From: Actinomycetota bacterium
GTDB lineage: Bacteria > Actinomycetota > Actinomycetes > S36-B12 > GCA-2699445
Reading direction: 5' to 3'
Length of the DNA stretch: 64,000 nt
Assembly: GCA_029978705.1 (NCBI GenBank)
Contig: JAPOIY010000009.1
Span: 21,239 to 85,238, forward strand
Under the pieces are notes generated by a model, which saw nothing but the letters and a program-made list of their open reading frames with translations, had not been told where the DNA came from and ran no database searches. Positions within the stretch are counted from its first letter, which is position 1. Each line of letters opens with the position of its first letter. Below are positions 24,151 through 33,168 of this stretch, in pieces. The position numbers and the translations under genes were made by a program.

Positions 24151-25644
24151 TCAGCGTGCCACGGGCGGCCCCGTGGGCGGCGGCGACCCTCCGGCGGGAC
24201 GGGCACGTCCGGCCGCCCAGTTCCGGAGCGTGGCGACGTCCTCCGCCCGGGTCACCGACAGGGGCACGGTGCGGGAGAACTCGTCGACGAGCACCGCAGT
24301 GTCCAACTCACCTCCCCGCGAATAGGCGGAGTACAGCGCCGCCGTGATGGCGCTCTCGATCTCCGCGCCGGAGAACCCGTCCGTAGCCCCGGCCAGGGCG
24401 GTGAGGTCGAACGACGCGGGATCGCGGCGCCGAGCCGCCAGATGGTGGGCGAGGATCCCCTCGCGTTCGACGGCATCCGGGAGATCGACGAAGAACAGTT
24501 CGTCGAACCGCCCGCGCCGGGTCAGTTCGGGCGGCAGGGCGCTGACATCGTTGCAGGTCGCCACCACGAAGATGCCGTCCGGGCGTTCCTGCAGCCACCG
24601 CAGCAGCAGGCCCAGGACCCGCTGGGACACGCCGCCGTCATTGGCCGATGCGTCGGGGAAGGCCTTCTCGATCTCGTCCACCCACAGCACGACGGGGGCC
24701 ATGGCCTCGGCCGCAGTGAGGGCCTCCTTCATGCGGCTCTCGGACTCGCCGACCAGGGAGCCATGCAGCCGACCGACATCGAGACAGGCCAGCGCCATGC
24801 CCCAGCTGCCCGCGATCGCGCGGGCGACGAGGGACTTGCCGCAGCCCGGGACGCCGGTGAGCAGGACCCCGCGGGGGGCATCCAGGCCGAACGCCCGGGC
24901 CTCGGGCTCGAAACCGCGGGCCCGCTGTCCCAGCCACGCCTGCAGCGCCGCGAGTCCCGCGACATCGGCCAGGCTCACGTCGGGGTCCAGCAGGTCGAGG
25001 GGGCCCGCCGACAGCAGCTCCGCGCGGGCCGTCATGGCCCGCGCCGCGTCCTCGTCGTCGAGGCGCCCATCCACCACCGCCTGCTGCAGGAGCACCCGTT
25101 CGGCTTCCCGCGGGGTCAGGCCCAGCACAGCGTCGACGAGCCGCCGGGGATCGGACACGTCCAGCTGGAGGCCCAGGCGGGGCAGTTGCGCCAGCAGGCG
25201 ACGGACCACCAGGGCCATCTCGTCGCGGTCCGGCGGGGGCACGGTCCACTCCACCGTGACCCCAGCCAGTGGGGCAGGCACTGCCGGCGTGAGCCCGGCC
25301 AGGAGCAGCGTCGGGCCCGCGGGGTCGGCCGCCAGGTCCTTGAGCAGACGCAGCGCCACCGGATCGTCCACCAGCCCCTGGGCGTCGAGGAACAGCGCCA
25401 CCGCCGGGCGGCCCAGGTCCCGCAGGAAGGCCAGGGCCTGGTCGGGGGTTCGGGTGTTCGTCTGGGCCGGGCTGCCCGGCACCCGCAGCCCTTCGGCGGC
25501 AGTCCACTCCCACAGGGGAAGGCGGCACAACTGCGCGGCCTCCGCGGCCGTGGCCCGCAGGGACGTTTCGTCGCGCGTGGCGCTGCTGATCACGGTGTGC
25601 CGACTGGCGATGAGCGCCCGGAGGTCGGCGGCTGCTGATGCCAC
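24151..25644 (-). CDS. AAA+ ATPase (Ycf46-like)
   Basis: A 497-residue ATPase with one AAA+ module at the C-terminal half. Walker A is GVPGCGKS (residues 264-271), Walker B is VVLWVDEIEKAF (Asp323, Glu324), and TRRGRFDELFFVDLP carries the arginine finger and second region of homology. Residues 1-220 hold a degenerate ATPase-like fold without a Walker A motif (SRHTVISSATRDETS, AVALFLDAQGLVDD), the architecture of Ycf46-type proteins. A role as an unfoldase, chaperone or assembly factor is plausible, but its substrate is unknown. It is upstream of rnhA on the same strand. GTG is the start; TACGCT lies 8 bases before it, suggesting a leaderless mRNA. Confidence 0.8.
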   Translation of the reverse strand: MASAAADLRALIASRHTVISSATRDETSLRATAAEAAQLCRLPLWEWTAAEGLRVPGSPAQTNTRTPDQALAFLRDLGRPAVALFLDAQGLVDDPVALRLLKDLAADPAGPTLLLAGLTPAVPAPLAGVTVEWTVPPPDRDEMALVVRRLLAQLPRLGLQLDVSDPRRLVDAVLGLTPREAERVLLQQAVVDGRLDDEDAARAMTARAELLSAGPLDLLDPDVSLADVAGLAALQAWLGQRARGFEPEARAFGLDAPRGVLLTGVPGCGKSLVARAIAGSWGMALACLDVGRLHGSLVGESESRMKEALTAAEAMAPVVLWVDEIEKAFPDASANDGGVSQRVLGLLLRWLQERPDGIFVVATCNDVSALPPELTRRGRFDELFFVDLPDAVEREGILAHHLAARRRDPASFDLTALAGATDGFSGAEIESAITAALYSAYSRGGELDTAVLVDEFSRTVPLSVTRAEDVATLRNWAAGRARPAGGSPPPTGPPVAR

Positions 25645-25707
25645 AGTCCGTCAGCGTAGGAGGCGATCGCCGAGCATGCGAACGCCGATCCTGATTTGAT
25701 CGCGGTC

Positions 25708-25971
25708 ATGGCCCGGCGCCGACCCTCCCGTCCTCCTTCCCGTCCCCTGGGGGGGATCAGTCCGGCCGAGGAGCGGCAGTCCCGCGGGGGTCGGGAGTAC
25801 TGGGTCCGCCGCGTTCCCGGGGCGAACGCCCGCAAGACCTACACCTGCCCGTGGTGTGACGACCCTGTGGCCGTCGGGGAGCCCCACGTCGTGGTCTGGC
25901 CCGCGGACGAGCGGGAGGGGATACCCCATCGTCGCCATTGGCACTCCCGGTGCTGGCAGCGGGCCCGGTGA
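25708..25971 (+). CDS. Small conserved zinc-ribbon-like protein (87 aa)
   Basis: An 87-residue basic protein with a short tail (ARRRPSRPPSRPLGG) followed by a compact metal-binding pattern: YTCPWCDDPVAVGEPHVVVWP and HRRHWHSRCW. The CxxC plus two His and a last Cys look like a zinc site. Similar small proteins are annotated in many actinobacteria, often loosely as ATP/GTP-binding, but I know of no proven function. I chose the ATG at 25708; an earlier in-frame ATG at 25696 adds 4 residues. It is transcribed divergently from the AAA ATPase, with 63 bases between, and the secreted metalloprotease starts 29 bases downstream. Confidence 0.7.
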   Translation: MARRRPSRPPSRPLGGISPAEERQSRGGREYWVRRVPGANARKTYTCPWCDDPVAVGEPHVVVWPADEREGIPHRRHWHSRCWQRAR

Positions 25972-25989
25972 GAAATGACCTCCGCGTGG

Positions 25990-25995
25990 GACAAT
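25990..25995 (+). promoter_or_regulatory. Candidate -10 box, leaderless mRNA
   Basis: GACAAT lies 5 bases before the GTG at 26001 and there is no ribosome binding site. It is a fair match to NANNNT. Confidence 0.3.
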
Positions 25996-26000
25996 GAAGT

Positions 26001-27173
26001 GTGAAGCGTCTGCTGGGGCTCCTCGTCGCGGCGGCACTCCTGGTCCCAGGGGTGCCGGCGGGGGCCACGCAGTTCGAGGACGAGGTGCTGCGGCCGCGGG
26101 CCGCGGACCGGCTGCCCGAGGTCACGGCGACGGCGGCACGAACCACCTACGGGCTGTCGTTCGTGGTGATCCCCGTGCGGGGACTGCGTCTCGGGTTCAC
26201 CGAGAGTCAGGTGCGGGCGATGGCGCAGCGGGTCGCGACGCGGATGGCGGACCGAACCCAGGACTCGTTCAGTTTCGGGACGGTGGGCTACTCCCGGGCG
26301 CCGGCAGTCTCCTCGAAGAGGATGAGCTGCAACCTCGACCGCATCCACCAGACCTACCAGCGCTATGCCCGCGGCTACCGGCGGCCCCCGGCCCGGTACC
26401 GCACCACCATCGCGGTCTACCTGACACCGCTGCGCTACCGCTGCCAGTACGCCGGCGTGGCGCTGCTCGGGGGGCGCGCGGTCTACCTCAACGGTGTCGA
26501 CCTCACCGACCCCCAGCGCCTGCAGGACTGGATCGCGGCTCATGAGCTCGGCCATACACTCGGGCTGGAGCACTCGGCGGCATTCTGGCCGGTGACGGCG
26601 GGCTGGACGTGGAACCAGTCGGTCCCGCAGAACACGTCCCGCCAGGACTGGTTCGACTACGGCGACTACCTCGACCTCATGGGTCAGCCGCCCAAGGACG
26701 GGTACGGCCTGACCGGCGCCCGGTTCGCGGACTGGACGTTCAACGCGCTGAGCCTGCTGCGCCTGGGGGTGCTGGACCGGCGCAACCTGACCGCGGTCGA
26801 GACTGACGGTATCTACACCATCGGGCGCCTCGAACCGGACGTGGCGGCCGGCCAGATGGGTCTGGCCGTCCCGACCGTCGCCGACGGCCGCGCCTCGGCC
26901 TGGGTCCTCGAGTACCGCCCGACCGAGGAGAACGTCGCCACCGTCAACTATCCGCCCCCCTTCGTAGCCCGTGGCTACGGCGTGCGTCTCCTGCTGGCCC
27001 CGAAGGGACTGCGGTATCCGCAGTACATGAACCGGGTGTTCCGGCTGGGTGCGGCCGACACGACCCAGTCCTCGTTGGTGCCGGGTCAGGTCGTGCGGCT
27101 GGGGGGTGGCGGGCGAGTGACGGTCCTGGCGACCACGCCGGGGGCCGCGACCGTGCGCGTCGACGTGCCGTGA
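26001..27173 (+). CDS. Secreted zinc metalloprotease (metzincin-like)
   Basis: Exported protease-like protein, 390 residues, with a signal peptide (MKRLLGLLVAAALLVPG, cleavage near AGA at 20-22). The zinc-binding motif HELGHTLGLEH (residues 181-191) provides His181, Glu182, His185 and His191, and the Met-turn is YLDLMG (Met227). This spacing is that of the metzincins. The C-terminal part (about 250-390) looks like a beta-rich domain with YTIGRLEPD and WVLEYRPTEEN, resembling M11 gametolysin relatives. The target protein is unknown. The following alpha/beta hydrolase gene overlaps its stop codon (GTGA), so the genes are translationally coupled. Confidence 0.82.
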   Translation: MKRLLGLLVAAALLVPGVPAGATQFEDEVLRPRAADRLPEVTATAARTTYGLSFVVIPVRGLRLGFTESQVRAMAQRVATRMADRTQDSFSFGTVGYSRAPAVSSKRMSCNLDRIHQTYQRYARGYRRPPARYRTTIAVYLTPLRYRCQYAGVALLGGRAVYLNGVDLTDPQRLQDWIAAHELGHTLGLEHSAAFWPVTAGWTWNQSVPQNTSRQDWFDYGDYLDLMGQPPKDGYGLTGARFADWTFNALSLLRLGVLDRRNLTAVETDGIYTIGRLEPDVAAGQMGLAVPTVADGRASAWVLEYRPTEENVATVNYPPPFVARGYGVRLLLAPKGLRYPQYMNRVFRLGAADTTQSSLVPGQVVRLGGGGRVTVLATTPGAATVRVDVP

Positions 27174-27907
27174 CGCCCATCACGGCAGGCAGCGTGTTGC
27201 CGGCGCACCGGGAGGACTGGCGCGCGACCACGGCCGACGGTCTGACCCTGCATGGCGACCTCGCGCTGCCGGAGTGGACCGACCCGGTCGGAACCTGCGT
27301 GTGCGTGCACCCCCTGACGACGCACGGCGGCTCCATGGAGTCGCACGTGTTCCGCAAGATGTCGTGGCGCCTGCCCGCTCTGGCGGGGTTGGCCGTGCTG
27401 CGTTTCAACCTGCGGGGGGCCGGGGAAGGGGAGCGGCGCAGCGACGGGGCGTTCGACGAGTGCCGTGCCGAAGGGCTGGACCTGGGTGCGGTGCTGGCCG
27501 ACGTCGTGGCCCGGGGCCTGCCGGACCCGTGGTTGGTGGGATGGTCGTTCGGCTCGGACGTGGTCCTGCGGTACGGGGACCGCGCCCCGGTCGCGGGAGC
27601 GGTCCTGCTCTCACCGCCGCTGCGCTACACCCGCCCCTCGGATCTCGCGGGGTGGGCTGCCAGCGGCCGGCCCCTGACGGTGCTGGTCCCGGAGCATGAC
27701 GACTATCTGCGTCCCTCCGAGGCCCGGCGCCGGTTCGCCGGTGTGCCGCAGGCGGACGTCGTGGCCGTGCCCGGCGCCGGTCACCTCTGGGTGGGCGAAC
27801 GCAGCGTGCAGATCGTGTTGAATGGCATCGTCGCAGCCGTCGCCCCGGCGGCCTGCCCCCTCCCGACCGAGTGGTCGGGACCGATGGAACGGTGGAGTGA
27901 CCTGTGA
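27170..27907 (+). CDS. Alpha/beta-hydrolase
   Basis: A 245-residue cytosolic hydrolase. The nucleophile elbow is GWSFGSD with Ser as nucleophile, preceded by the oxyanion-type VHPLTTHGGSMES and LRFNLRGAGEGE. The late Asp is in VLVPEHDDYLRPSEARR and the His in VPGAGHLW. It resembles short-chain alpha/beta-hydrolases of the KdpD/dienelactone type in which GG-rich turns bind the acyl group. The substrate cannot be read from sequence. The GTG start at 27170 overlaps the metalloprotease stop, and its own stop overlaps the SDR start (GTGA), so all three belong to one operon. Confidence 0.8.
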   Translation: MTPITAGSVLPAHREDWRATTADGLTLHGDLALPEWTDPVGTCVCVHPLTTHGGSMESHVFRKMSWRLPALAGLAVLRFNLRGAGEGERRSDGAFDECRAEGLDLGAVLADVVARGLPDPWLVGWSFGSDVVLRYGDRAPVAGAVLLSPPLRYTRPSDLAGWAASGRPLTVLVPEHDDYLRPSEARRRFAGVPQADVVAVPGAGHLWVGERSVQIVLNGIVAAVAPAACPLPTEWSGPMERWSDL

Positions 27908-28653
27908 GCGGAGCACTGGCGGGACGGAAAGCAATCGTGACGGGTGCGTCGCGCGGCATCGGCCGCGCGATCGCAGAACGGTTCGCGGCCGAGGGGGCGA
28001 CCGTGGCCCTCATGAGTCGCAACCGCGACACCCTCGAGAAGGTCGCAGCGGGGCTGCCCGGGGCAGTGGTCCGGGAGGCGGACGTTGTCGACGCCGACGG
28101 CTTCCGCGACGCGCTGGGCGAGGTCGTCGCCGAACTCGGCGGCGTCGACGTGCTGGTCAACAACGCCGGCGGCAACTCGTTCTCGATGCCGCTGGTCGCG
28201 ACCCGGTTCGCGGGGTGGGAGAAGACCATGCGCCTCAACGTGGACTCCATCGTGCACGCCTGCCAGATCGTGCTCCCCGGCATGCTCAGCCAGCGGTCCG
28301 GCAGCATCGTCAACGTCTCCAGTGTCGCGGCTCTGCGGGGCGGCCCCCTGATGGCCCACTACGCCGCCGCCAAGGCGGCCGTCGTCTCGATCGGTCAGAG
28401 CCTGGCCATCGAGTGCGCCTCGTCGGGGGTACGCGTGAACACACTGGTGCCCGGCTGGATCGACACCGACCTCACCGACTTCCTGCGCGCCGAGGCCGCC
28501 ACCGAGGAGGCGGTGCTCAGCCGCGTGCCGATGCAGCGCTGGGGTCGCGCCGAGGAGATCGCGAGTGCGGCCCTGTTCCTCGCCGAGGACGAGTCGAGTT
28601 TCATGACGGGCCAGTCGCTGATCATCGACGGTGGCCTGTCCGCGATGCCGTGA
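27904..28653 (+). CDS. SDR-family oxidoreductase (FabG-like)
   Basis: NAD(P)H-dependent short-chain dehydrogenase, 249 residues. The cofactor motif TGASRGIG, the NNAG motif (VNNAGGNSF), the catalytic Ser in NVSSVAAL and the Tyr/Lys pair in YAAAKAAV are present. VNTLVPGWIDTDL and the C-terminal TGQSLIIDGGLS are typical of the classical SDR group that includes 3-oxoacyl-ACP reductase. The substrate is unknown. The GTG at 27904 overlaps the stop of the hydrolase. It is the last gene of the metalloprotease-hydrolase-SDR operon and ends 3 bases before the end of the convergent acyltransferase gene. Confidence 0.82.
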   Translation: MSGALAGRKAIVTGASRGIGRAIAERFAAEGATVALMSRNRDTLEKVAAGLPGAVVREADVVDADGFRDALGEVVAELGGVDVLVNNAGGNSFSMPLVATRFAGWEKTMRLNVDSIVHACQIVLPGMLSQRSGSIVNVSSVAALRGGPLMAHYAAAKAAVVSIGQSLAIECASSGVRVNTLVPGWIDTDLTDFLRAEAATEEAVLSRVPMQRWGRAEEIASAALFLAEDESSFMTGQSLIIDGGLSAMP

Positions 28654-28656
28654 CGG

Positions 28657-30693
28657 TCACTGGATGGGGACAGCCGGCGATGGCTGAGGCGCCGCGGGGG
28701 CGACGGTCCCACCGTCGGTCGTACCGGCGTCCGGCTGCTGGGGAACGGCCTGCTGGGGAACGGTTCCTCTGACACCGGGGGGGACATTCGGGGGCAGCCC
28801 CTGCGTGGCGAGGACCTCGTTCAGCGCCCCGGTGATGACCTCTCCGTAGGCTGCGATCCCCGCCTCGGTCAGGTGGATGCCGTCCTTCACGTGCACGTCC
28901 CCTTCGAGCTGCGCCCGGGCGTGCCAGTCGGCCAGCACCGCGTTGGGAGTCTGGGCGACCATCTCGGCGATGAGTTCGTTGTTGGGGTCCTGCCACTCGC
29001 GGGGCACGTCGACGTTGACGACGACGATGCGCTTGGCGGGGGAGAGCGTCTGGAGGATCTGCTTCAGTTGGCCGCGCTCGACGTACCCGTTGGTCCCGGT
29101 GTGCAGTATCACCGTCTCCCGCAGCGCCCCGCCGGCCACCAACTGCTGGGCGCGGGTCACGATGTCGGCGGCCTGACGGCCGACCGCCGCGTCCACCGAC
29201 ACCTTCTTGAAGGTGTCCCGCAGGCCACCCTCGGCGCCGAGCATGACGGACTCGCCGATCGCCAGAACGCCAGGTTTCACGACGACGCCTCCGGGGGTGG
29301 GCGCAGTGCTGGGAGCCGGCGGCGCGGCCGCGAGGGCCGAGACCTCGGTGAGGCCGTTGAGGTAGTCGGGCTGCTCGGCCGGCACCGTGAGCATGCGGTA
29401 GGTCACGAAACCGCACAGCAGGGCGAGAGCGGCGCCGATGACAGCGGCCTTCTTGAGCAGAGGCTGGCGCTGCTGCTTCGTCATGGCTTTGAACCGTTCC
29501 CGGGCGACCTTCAGATCACCCCGGCGGATCGGCATCTCGATGTACCGGTAGGACAGTTCGGCCAGCCCGAATGTCACGGCCAAGCGCAGGATCAGGTCCG
29601 CCACCCCGTCCAACGGAACGTCGATGCCCGGGCGCAGCACGACATACACGGGCCAGTGCCACAGGTAGAGCCCGTAGGACCGCTGCCCGATGTAGCGCAG
29701 CGGTTGCACCGCCAACGCCCGGCCCAGCAGCGACGCCGGATGCGAGGTGGCCGCGATCACCACGGCCACCAGCAGCGAGAAGATCGTGAAACCGCCCCAG
29801 TACAGCCACGAGGCGTTGGAGTGGCTGGTCATCATGATGACGATGACCAGGCCGAGAGCACCGAACCCGGCCAGGTCGATCAGGGCGCGGGCGCCGACGG
29901 TGAGCCGGGTGGACAGCTTGGCCGGGATCCACACCGACGCCAGCGCGGCCCCGATGAGCAGCCCCATCGCGTGGCCGTCGGTGCCGAAGTACACCCGGCT
30001 GCCGTCGTTGGGATCCGGGTAGCCGCCCAGCAGCGACAGAACGATCATGATGACGGTGGAGGCGACGGCGCCGATGACGGCCCACTCGCCCACCCGGCTG
30101 CGGCCGCCCCGGCGGAACGCCAGCACCGCGACGAGCGGCCAGATCAGGTAGAACTGCTCCTCCACCGCCAGCGACCACAGGTGCTGCAGCATGGGGGGCC
30201 GGCCGGTGATGTCGAAGTACGACTGGTCGACGAGGACGTAGACCCAGTTCGTGCAGTAGAACAGCGCGGCCGGAATGTCGCGGCGCAGCGCCGCGATGGC
30301 GTCGGGAGCGAAGATGGCGGCCAGGACCGCCGAGAACAGCAGGACCGCGATGAGGGCGGGCAGCAGTCGGCGGGCGCGGCGGAGGTAGAACTGCTTGAAG
30401 TTGAGACTGCCGGTGAGTTGCAGCGAGCTCAGGACGATCGAGGTGATCAGGAACCCGCTGAGCACGAAGAACACGTCGACGCCCAGGAAGCCTCCGGGCA
30501 TGCCGGGCACATCGGCGTGGTACAGCAGGACCCCGATGACGGCGATCGCCCGGATCCCGTCCAATCCCGGGATGTAGGGGAAGCCGCGGCTCCCGTGGCC
30601 GGGGTGCGGGTTGTCGGGCTGGAACCGGCTGTCGGAGGCGCTGTCAGGGGCGGCGTGGGCCGACGGAGGGGACGTCACGTCGATGGTGGCCAC
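28657..30693 (-). CDS. Membrane acyltransferase with C-terminal SGNH domain (OafA/OatA-like)
   Basis: A 678-residue integral membrane O-acyltransferase. Residues 40-400 hold about ten membrane segments with the acyltransferase-3 signatures: YIPGLDGIRAIAVIGVLLYH, FLGVDVFFVLSGFLIT, and LQHLWSLAVEEQFYLIWP. A helix at about 430 leads to a periplasmic SGNH-like domain with GESVMLGAEGG (Ser), HTGTNG and DGIHLTEAG (Asp and His). This OatA-like design acetylates surface polymers such as peptidoglycan or polysaccharide outside the membrane. The C-terminus is Pro/Gln-rich. Translation starts with GTG at 30693 after GGGAG; the inverted repeat at 30753-30821 lies in its upstream region. Confidence 0.88.
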   Translation of the reverse strand: MATIDVTSPPSAHAAPDSASDSRFQPDNPHPGHGSRGFPYIPGLDGIRAIAVIGVLLYHADVPGMPGGFLGVDVFFVLSGFLITSIVLSSLQLTGSLNFKQFYLRRARRLLPALIAVLLFSAVLAAIFAPDAIAALRRDIPAALFYCTNWVYVLVDQSYFDITGRPPMLQHLWSLAVEEQFYLIWPLVAVLAFRRGGRSRVGEWAVIGAVASTVIMIVLSLLGGYPDPNDGSRVYFGTDGHAMGLLIGAALASVWIPAKLSTRLTVGARALIDLAGFGALGLVIVIMMTSHSNASWLYWGGFTIFSLLVAVVIAATSHPASLLGRALAVQPLRYIGQRSYGLYLWHWPVYVVLRPGIDVPLDGVADLILRLAVTFGLAELSYRYIEMPIRRGDLKVARERFKAMTKQQRQPLLKKAAVIGAALALLCGFVTYRMLTVPAEQPDYLNGLTEVSALAAAPPAPSTAPTPGGVVVKPGVLAIGESVMLGAEGGLRDTFKKVSVDAAVGRQAADIVTRAQQLVAGGALRETVILHTGTNGYVERGQLKQILQTLSPAKRIVVVNVDVPREWQDPNNELIAEMVAQTPNAVLADWHARAQLEGDVHVKDGIHLTEAGIAAYGEVITGALNEVLATQGLPPNVPPGVRGTVPQQAVPQQPDAGTTDGGTVAPAAPQPSPAVPIQ

Positions 30694-30752
30694 GGCCGCT
30701 CCCGGTCCTCGCTGCGGATCCCGGGCTACCCGGCACCCGGTCCTCGCGAGTG

Positions 30753-30821
30753 TATGTGGGGGGACCGACAGGGCCCGGGCGACACGCCCTTGTGGTGGCC
30801 ACCGGATGGAACCCCCACATA
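30753..30821. promoter_or_regulatory. Inverted repeat upstream of the acyltransferase gene
   Basis: TATGTGGGGG (30753-30762) and CCCCCACATA (30812-30821) form a perfect 10-bp inverted repeat separated by 49 bases, in the 148-base gap between ccr and the acyltransferase gene on the minus strand. It could be two half-sites for a looping regulator or the ends of a structured leader. No function is established. Confidence 0.35.
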
Positions 30822-30841
30822 TGTCCGGTTCCGGACCCGGA

Positions 30842-32179
30842 TCACTGCCCCCGGAAGCGGTTGATCTGGTCGAGGTACTTGTCGCGCTTGTCGTGGTCGG
30901 TGATGCCCAGCCCCTCGGCCTCCGCGAGCACCAACACCCCGACCTTTCCCTGGTGCAGGTTGCGGTGCACCTGGTACGCCGCCTCGCCGGCCTGGTCGAG
31001 CGGGAAGACCTGCGACACGGTGGGGTGGATCATGCCCAGGTTGATGAGGCGGTTGGCCTCGAACGCCTCGCGGTAGTTCGCGAAGTGGGACCCGATGATG
31101 CTCTTGAGGTTCATCCACAGGTAGCGGTTGTCGTACTCGTGCATGTACCCCGAGGTGGACGCGCACGTGACGATCTTGCCGCCCTTGCGGGCGACGTAGA
31201 CGGAGGCGCCGAACGTCTCGCGGCCGGGATGCTCGAAGACGATGTCGGGATCGTCGCCGCCGGTGAGTTCGCGGATCCGCTTGCCGAGGCGCTGCCACTC
31301 CTTGGGGTCCTGGGTCGTCTCGTCCTTCCAGAAGCGGTAGCCCTCCGCCTTCCGGTCGATGATGAGCTCGGCGCCCATGGCGCGGCACAGGTCCGCCTTC
31401 TCAGGACTGGACACGACACACACCGGGATGGCGCCGCCGTTGAGGGCGAACTGCGTGGCGTAGGAGCCCAGACCGCCGGACGCCCCCCAGATGAGCACGA
31501 CGTCGCCCTGCTTCATGTCGGCGCCGTTCCGGGACACGAGCTGCCGGTACGCCGTCGAGTTCACCAGACCGGGGGAGGCGGCCTCCTCCCAGGTCAGATG
31601 CTTCGCCTTGGGCATGAGCTGGTTGGTCTTGACGAGGGCGATCTCCGCCAGGCCGCCGAAGTTGGTCTCGAACCCCCAGATGCGCTGCTGCGGGTCCAGC
31701 ATGGTGTCGTTGTGCCCCGCCGCGTCCTCCAGTTCCACGGACAGGCAGTGGGCGACGACCTCGTCGCCCGGATGCCAGGCGCTGACGCCGGGCCCGGTGC
31801 GCAGGACGACGCCGGACAGGTCCGACCCGATGATGTGATAGGGCAGGTCGTGCCGTTTCGCAAGGTCGCTGACCCGGCCGTAGCGGTTGAGGAAACCGAA
31901 GGTCGAGACCGGCTCGAAGATCGAGGACCACACCGTGTTGTAGTTGATGGCGCTGGCCATGACGGCCACGTACGCCTCGCCGGGACCCAGTTCCGGCAGC
32001 GGAACCTCGTCCAGGTGCAGGGACCGGCGCGGGTCCTTCTCGTTCGAGGGCATGCCCTCGAACATCTTCTCGTCCTCCTTGTGCAGGGTGACGGCGCGCA
32101 TGCTGTCGGGGATCGGGATGTTCGCAAAGTCCTCGGCGCTGGTGTCGCCGGCTTGGATGGCGTCGCGGATCTCCTGCAC
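30842..32179 (-). CDS. ccr: Crotonyl-CoA carboxylase/reductase
   Basis: Reductive carboxylation of crotonyl-CoA with CO2 and NADPH to (S)-ethylmalonyl-CoA, the key reaction of the ethylmalonyl-CoA pathway and a source of extender units. The protein has 445 residues and belongs to the medium-chain dehydrogenase superfamily (cofactor motif IWGASGGLGSYATQ). The four residues that bind CO2 in the characterised enzymes are at the expected positions: Asn81, Phe170, Glu171 and His365. This also confirms the GTG start at 32179, which has AGGAGG 5-10 bases before it. The gene is separated by 80 bases from the patatin genes on the same strand. Together with MeaA at 13372 it argues strongly for the pathway. 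Confidence 0.96.
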   Translation of the reverse strand: MQEIRDAIQAGDTSAEDFANIPIPDSMRAVTLHKEDEKMFEGMPSNEKDPRRSLHLDEVPLPELGPGEAYVAVMASAINYNTVWSSIFEPVSTFGFLNRYGRVSDLAKRHDLPYHIIGSDLSGVVLRTGPGVSAWHPGDEVVAHCLSVELEDAAGHNDTMLDPQQRIWGFETNFGGLAEIALVKTNQLMPKAKHLTWEEAASPGLVNSTAYRQLVSRNGADMKQGDVVLIWGASGGLGSYATQFALNGGAIPVCVVSSPEKADLCRAMGAELIIDRKAEGYRFWKDETTQDPKEWQRLGKRIRELTGGDDPDIVFEHPGRETFGASVYVARKGGKIVTCASTSGYMHEYDNRYLWMNLKSIIGSHFANYREAFEANRLINLGMIHPTVSQVFPLDQAGEAAYQVHRNLHQGKVGVLVLAEAEGLGITDHDKRDKYLDQINRFRGQ

Positions 32180-32259
32180 GGTTCCTCCTGGTTTCCGCAG
32201 GCTGGGCGCGGAGTTTCTACCGTAGCCCGCGGCAGCCGGGGCGCTCCGGGCGGGTGCCG

Positions 32260-33168
32260 TCAGCGGAGCAGGTCGACCAGCCGGGGGTCCTCGGCCAGGT
32301 CGACCGGGACGCCGTGCAGTCCGGGTGCGGCAGCGCCCCTCCCGACCCCGTCCGCCAGGGCCGCCGAGGCGGCCGACCGGCCGGCCGCGAAGTGGCTGTC
32401 GGGGTCGGTGTAGTCCAGGTAGCCACCGGCGGCGGTGGACACGGTGACCACGGGGAGCAAGGGGGCGGTGCGCATCAAGGCGTGCGCCAACTGGGAACGG
32501 ATCTGGTGGCCGTAGGCCAGGGCCGCGACCTGCCACCATCGCAGGTCCGGCACGCTGTCCTCCGGCACCGACGCCGCCCCCGTGTCCAGCAGCACCACCG
32601 ACGCGGCACCGGCGGCGCGGGCCTGGTCCAGCGGAGCCGCTGCCGTCAGGCTGCCGTCGACGAGGAGGTGGTCGCCCACCGCGACGGGCTGGAACACCAG
32701 CGGCAGGCAGGCGGAAGTGGCGATGGCGTCGCCGATCGGTCCGTCGGTCAGCACGATGGGACGTCCCGACACCAGGTCGCTGGCCACGAGCGACAGGCCG
32801 GCGGGGATGGGCGGGTCTCCCGGCACGACGCCGGACACCATGTCGCGGAACTCCCGCCACGACCGGCCCGTGCGGCGGGTGCTGAAGGCGCGGACCGCCG
32901 CGGTGCCCAACGACGACAGGACCGACTCTGAGCTGAGGCGGCGCCAGGTCTCGCGCACCCGCCGCAGATCCGGATCCGGGCCGGCCAGCCCGGCGGCGGT
33001 GAGGGCGCCGCCCCCCGCCCCCACCAGCAGGTCCGCCCGCAGGCCCTGCTCCCCGAGGACCTCCGCCATCCCGGTCTGGGCCGCGCAGCGCGCGCCGCCG
33101 CCGGTGAAGACCCACGCGACGGGACGCGGCAGCCGGCGCAGCCCCGCGACGCTCGGGTGGGTGGTCAC
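32260..33168 (-). CDS. Patatin-like protein lacking the catalytic serine (pseudoenzyme)
   Basis: A 302-residue patatin-fold protein. The oxyanion loop GGGARCAAQTG (residues 23-33) and the catalytic Asp in VDGSLTAAAP (Asp171) are kept, but the nucleophile elbow, normally G-x-S-x-G, reads GAGGG (residues 50-54): Gly52 replaces Ser. The codons are GGG GCG GGG GGC GGC, so this is not a one-base reading error of a TCN codon. It probably has no lipase activity and may act as a binding or regulatory subunit. The GTG start at 33168 overlaps the stop of the intact patatin gene (33165-34142) by GTGA, so the pair is translationally coupled. Confidence 0.82.
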   Translation of the reverse strand: MTTHPSVAGLRRLPRPVAWVFTGGGARCAAQTGMAEVLGEQGLRADLLVGAGGGALTAAGLAGPDPDLRRVRETWRRLSSESVLSSLGTAAVRAFSTRRTGRSWREFRDMVSGVVPGDPPIPAGLSLVASDLVSGRPIVLTDGPIGDAIATSACLPLVFQPVAVGDHLLVDGSLTAAAPLDQARAAGAASVVLLDTGAASVPEDSVPDLRWWQVAALAYGHQIRSQLAHALMRTAPLLPVVTVSTAAGGYLDYTDPDSHFAAGRSAASAALADGVGRGAAAPGLHGVPVDLAEDPRLVDLLR

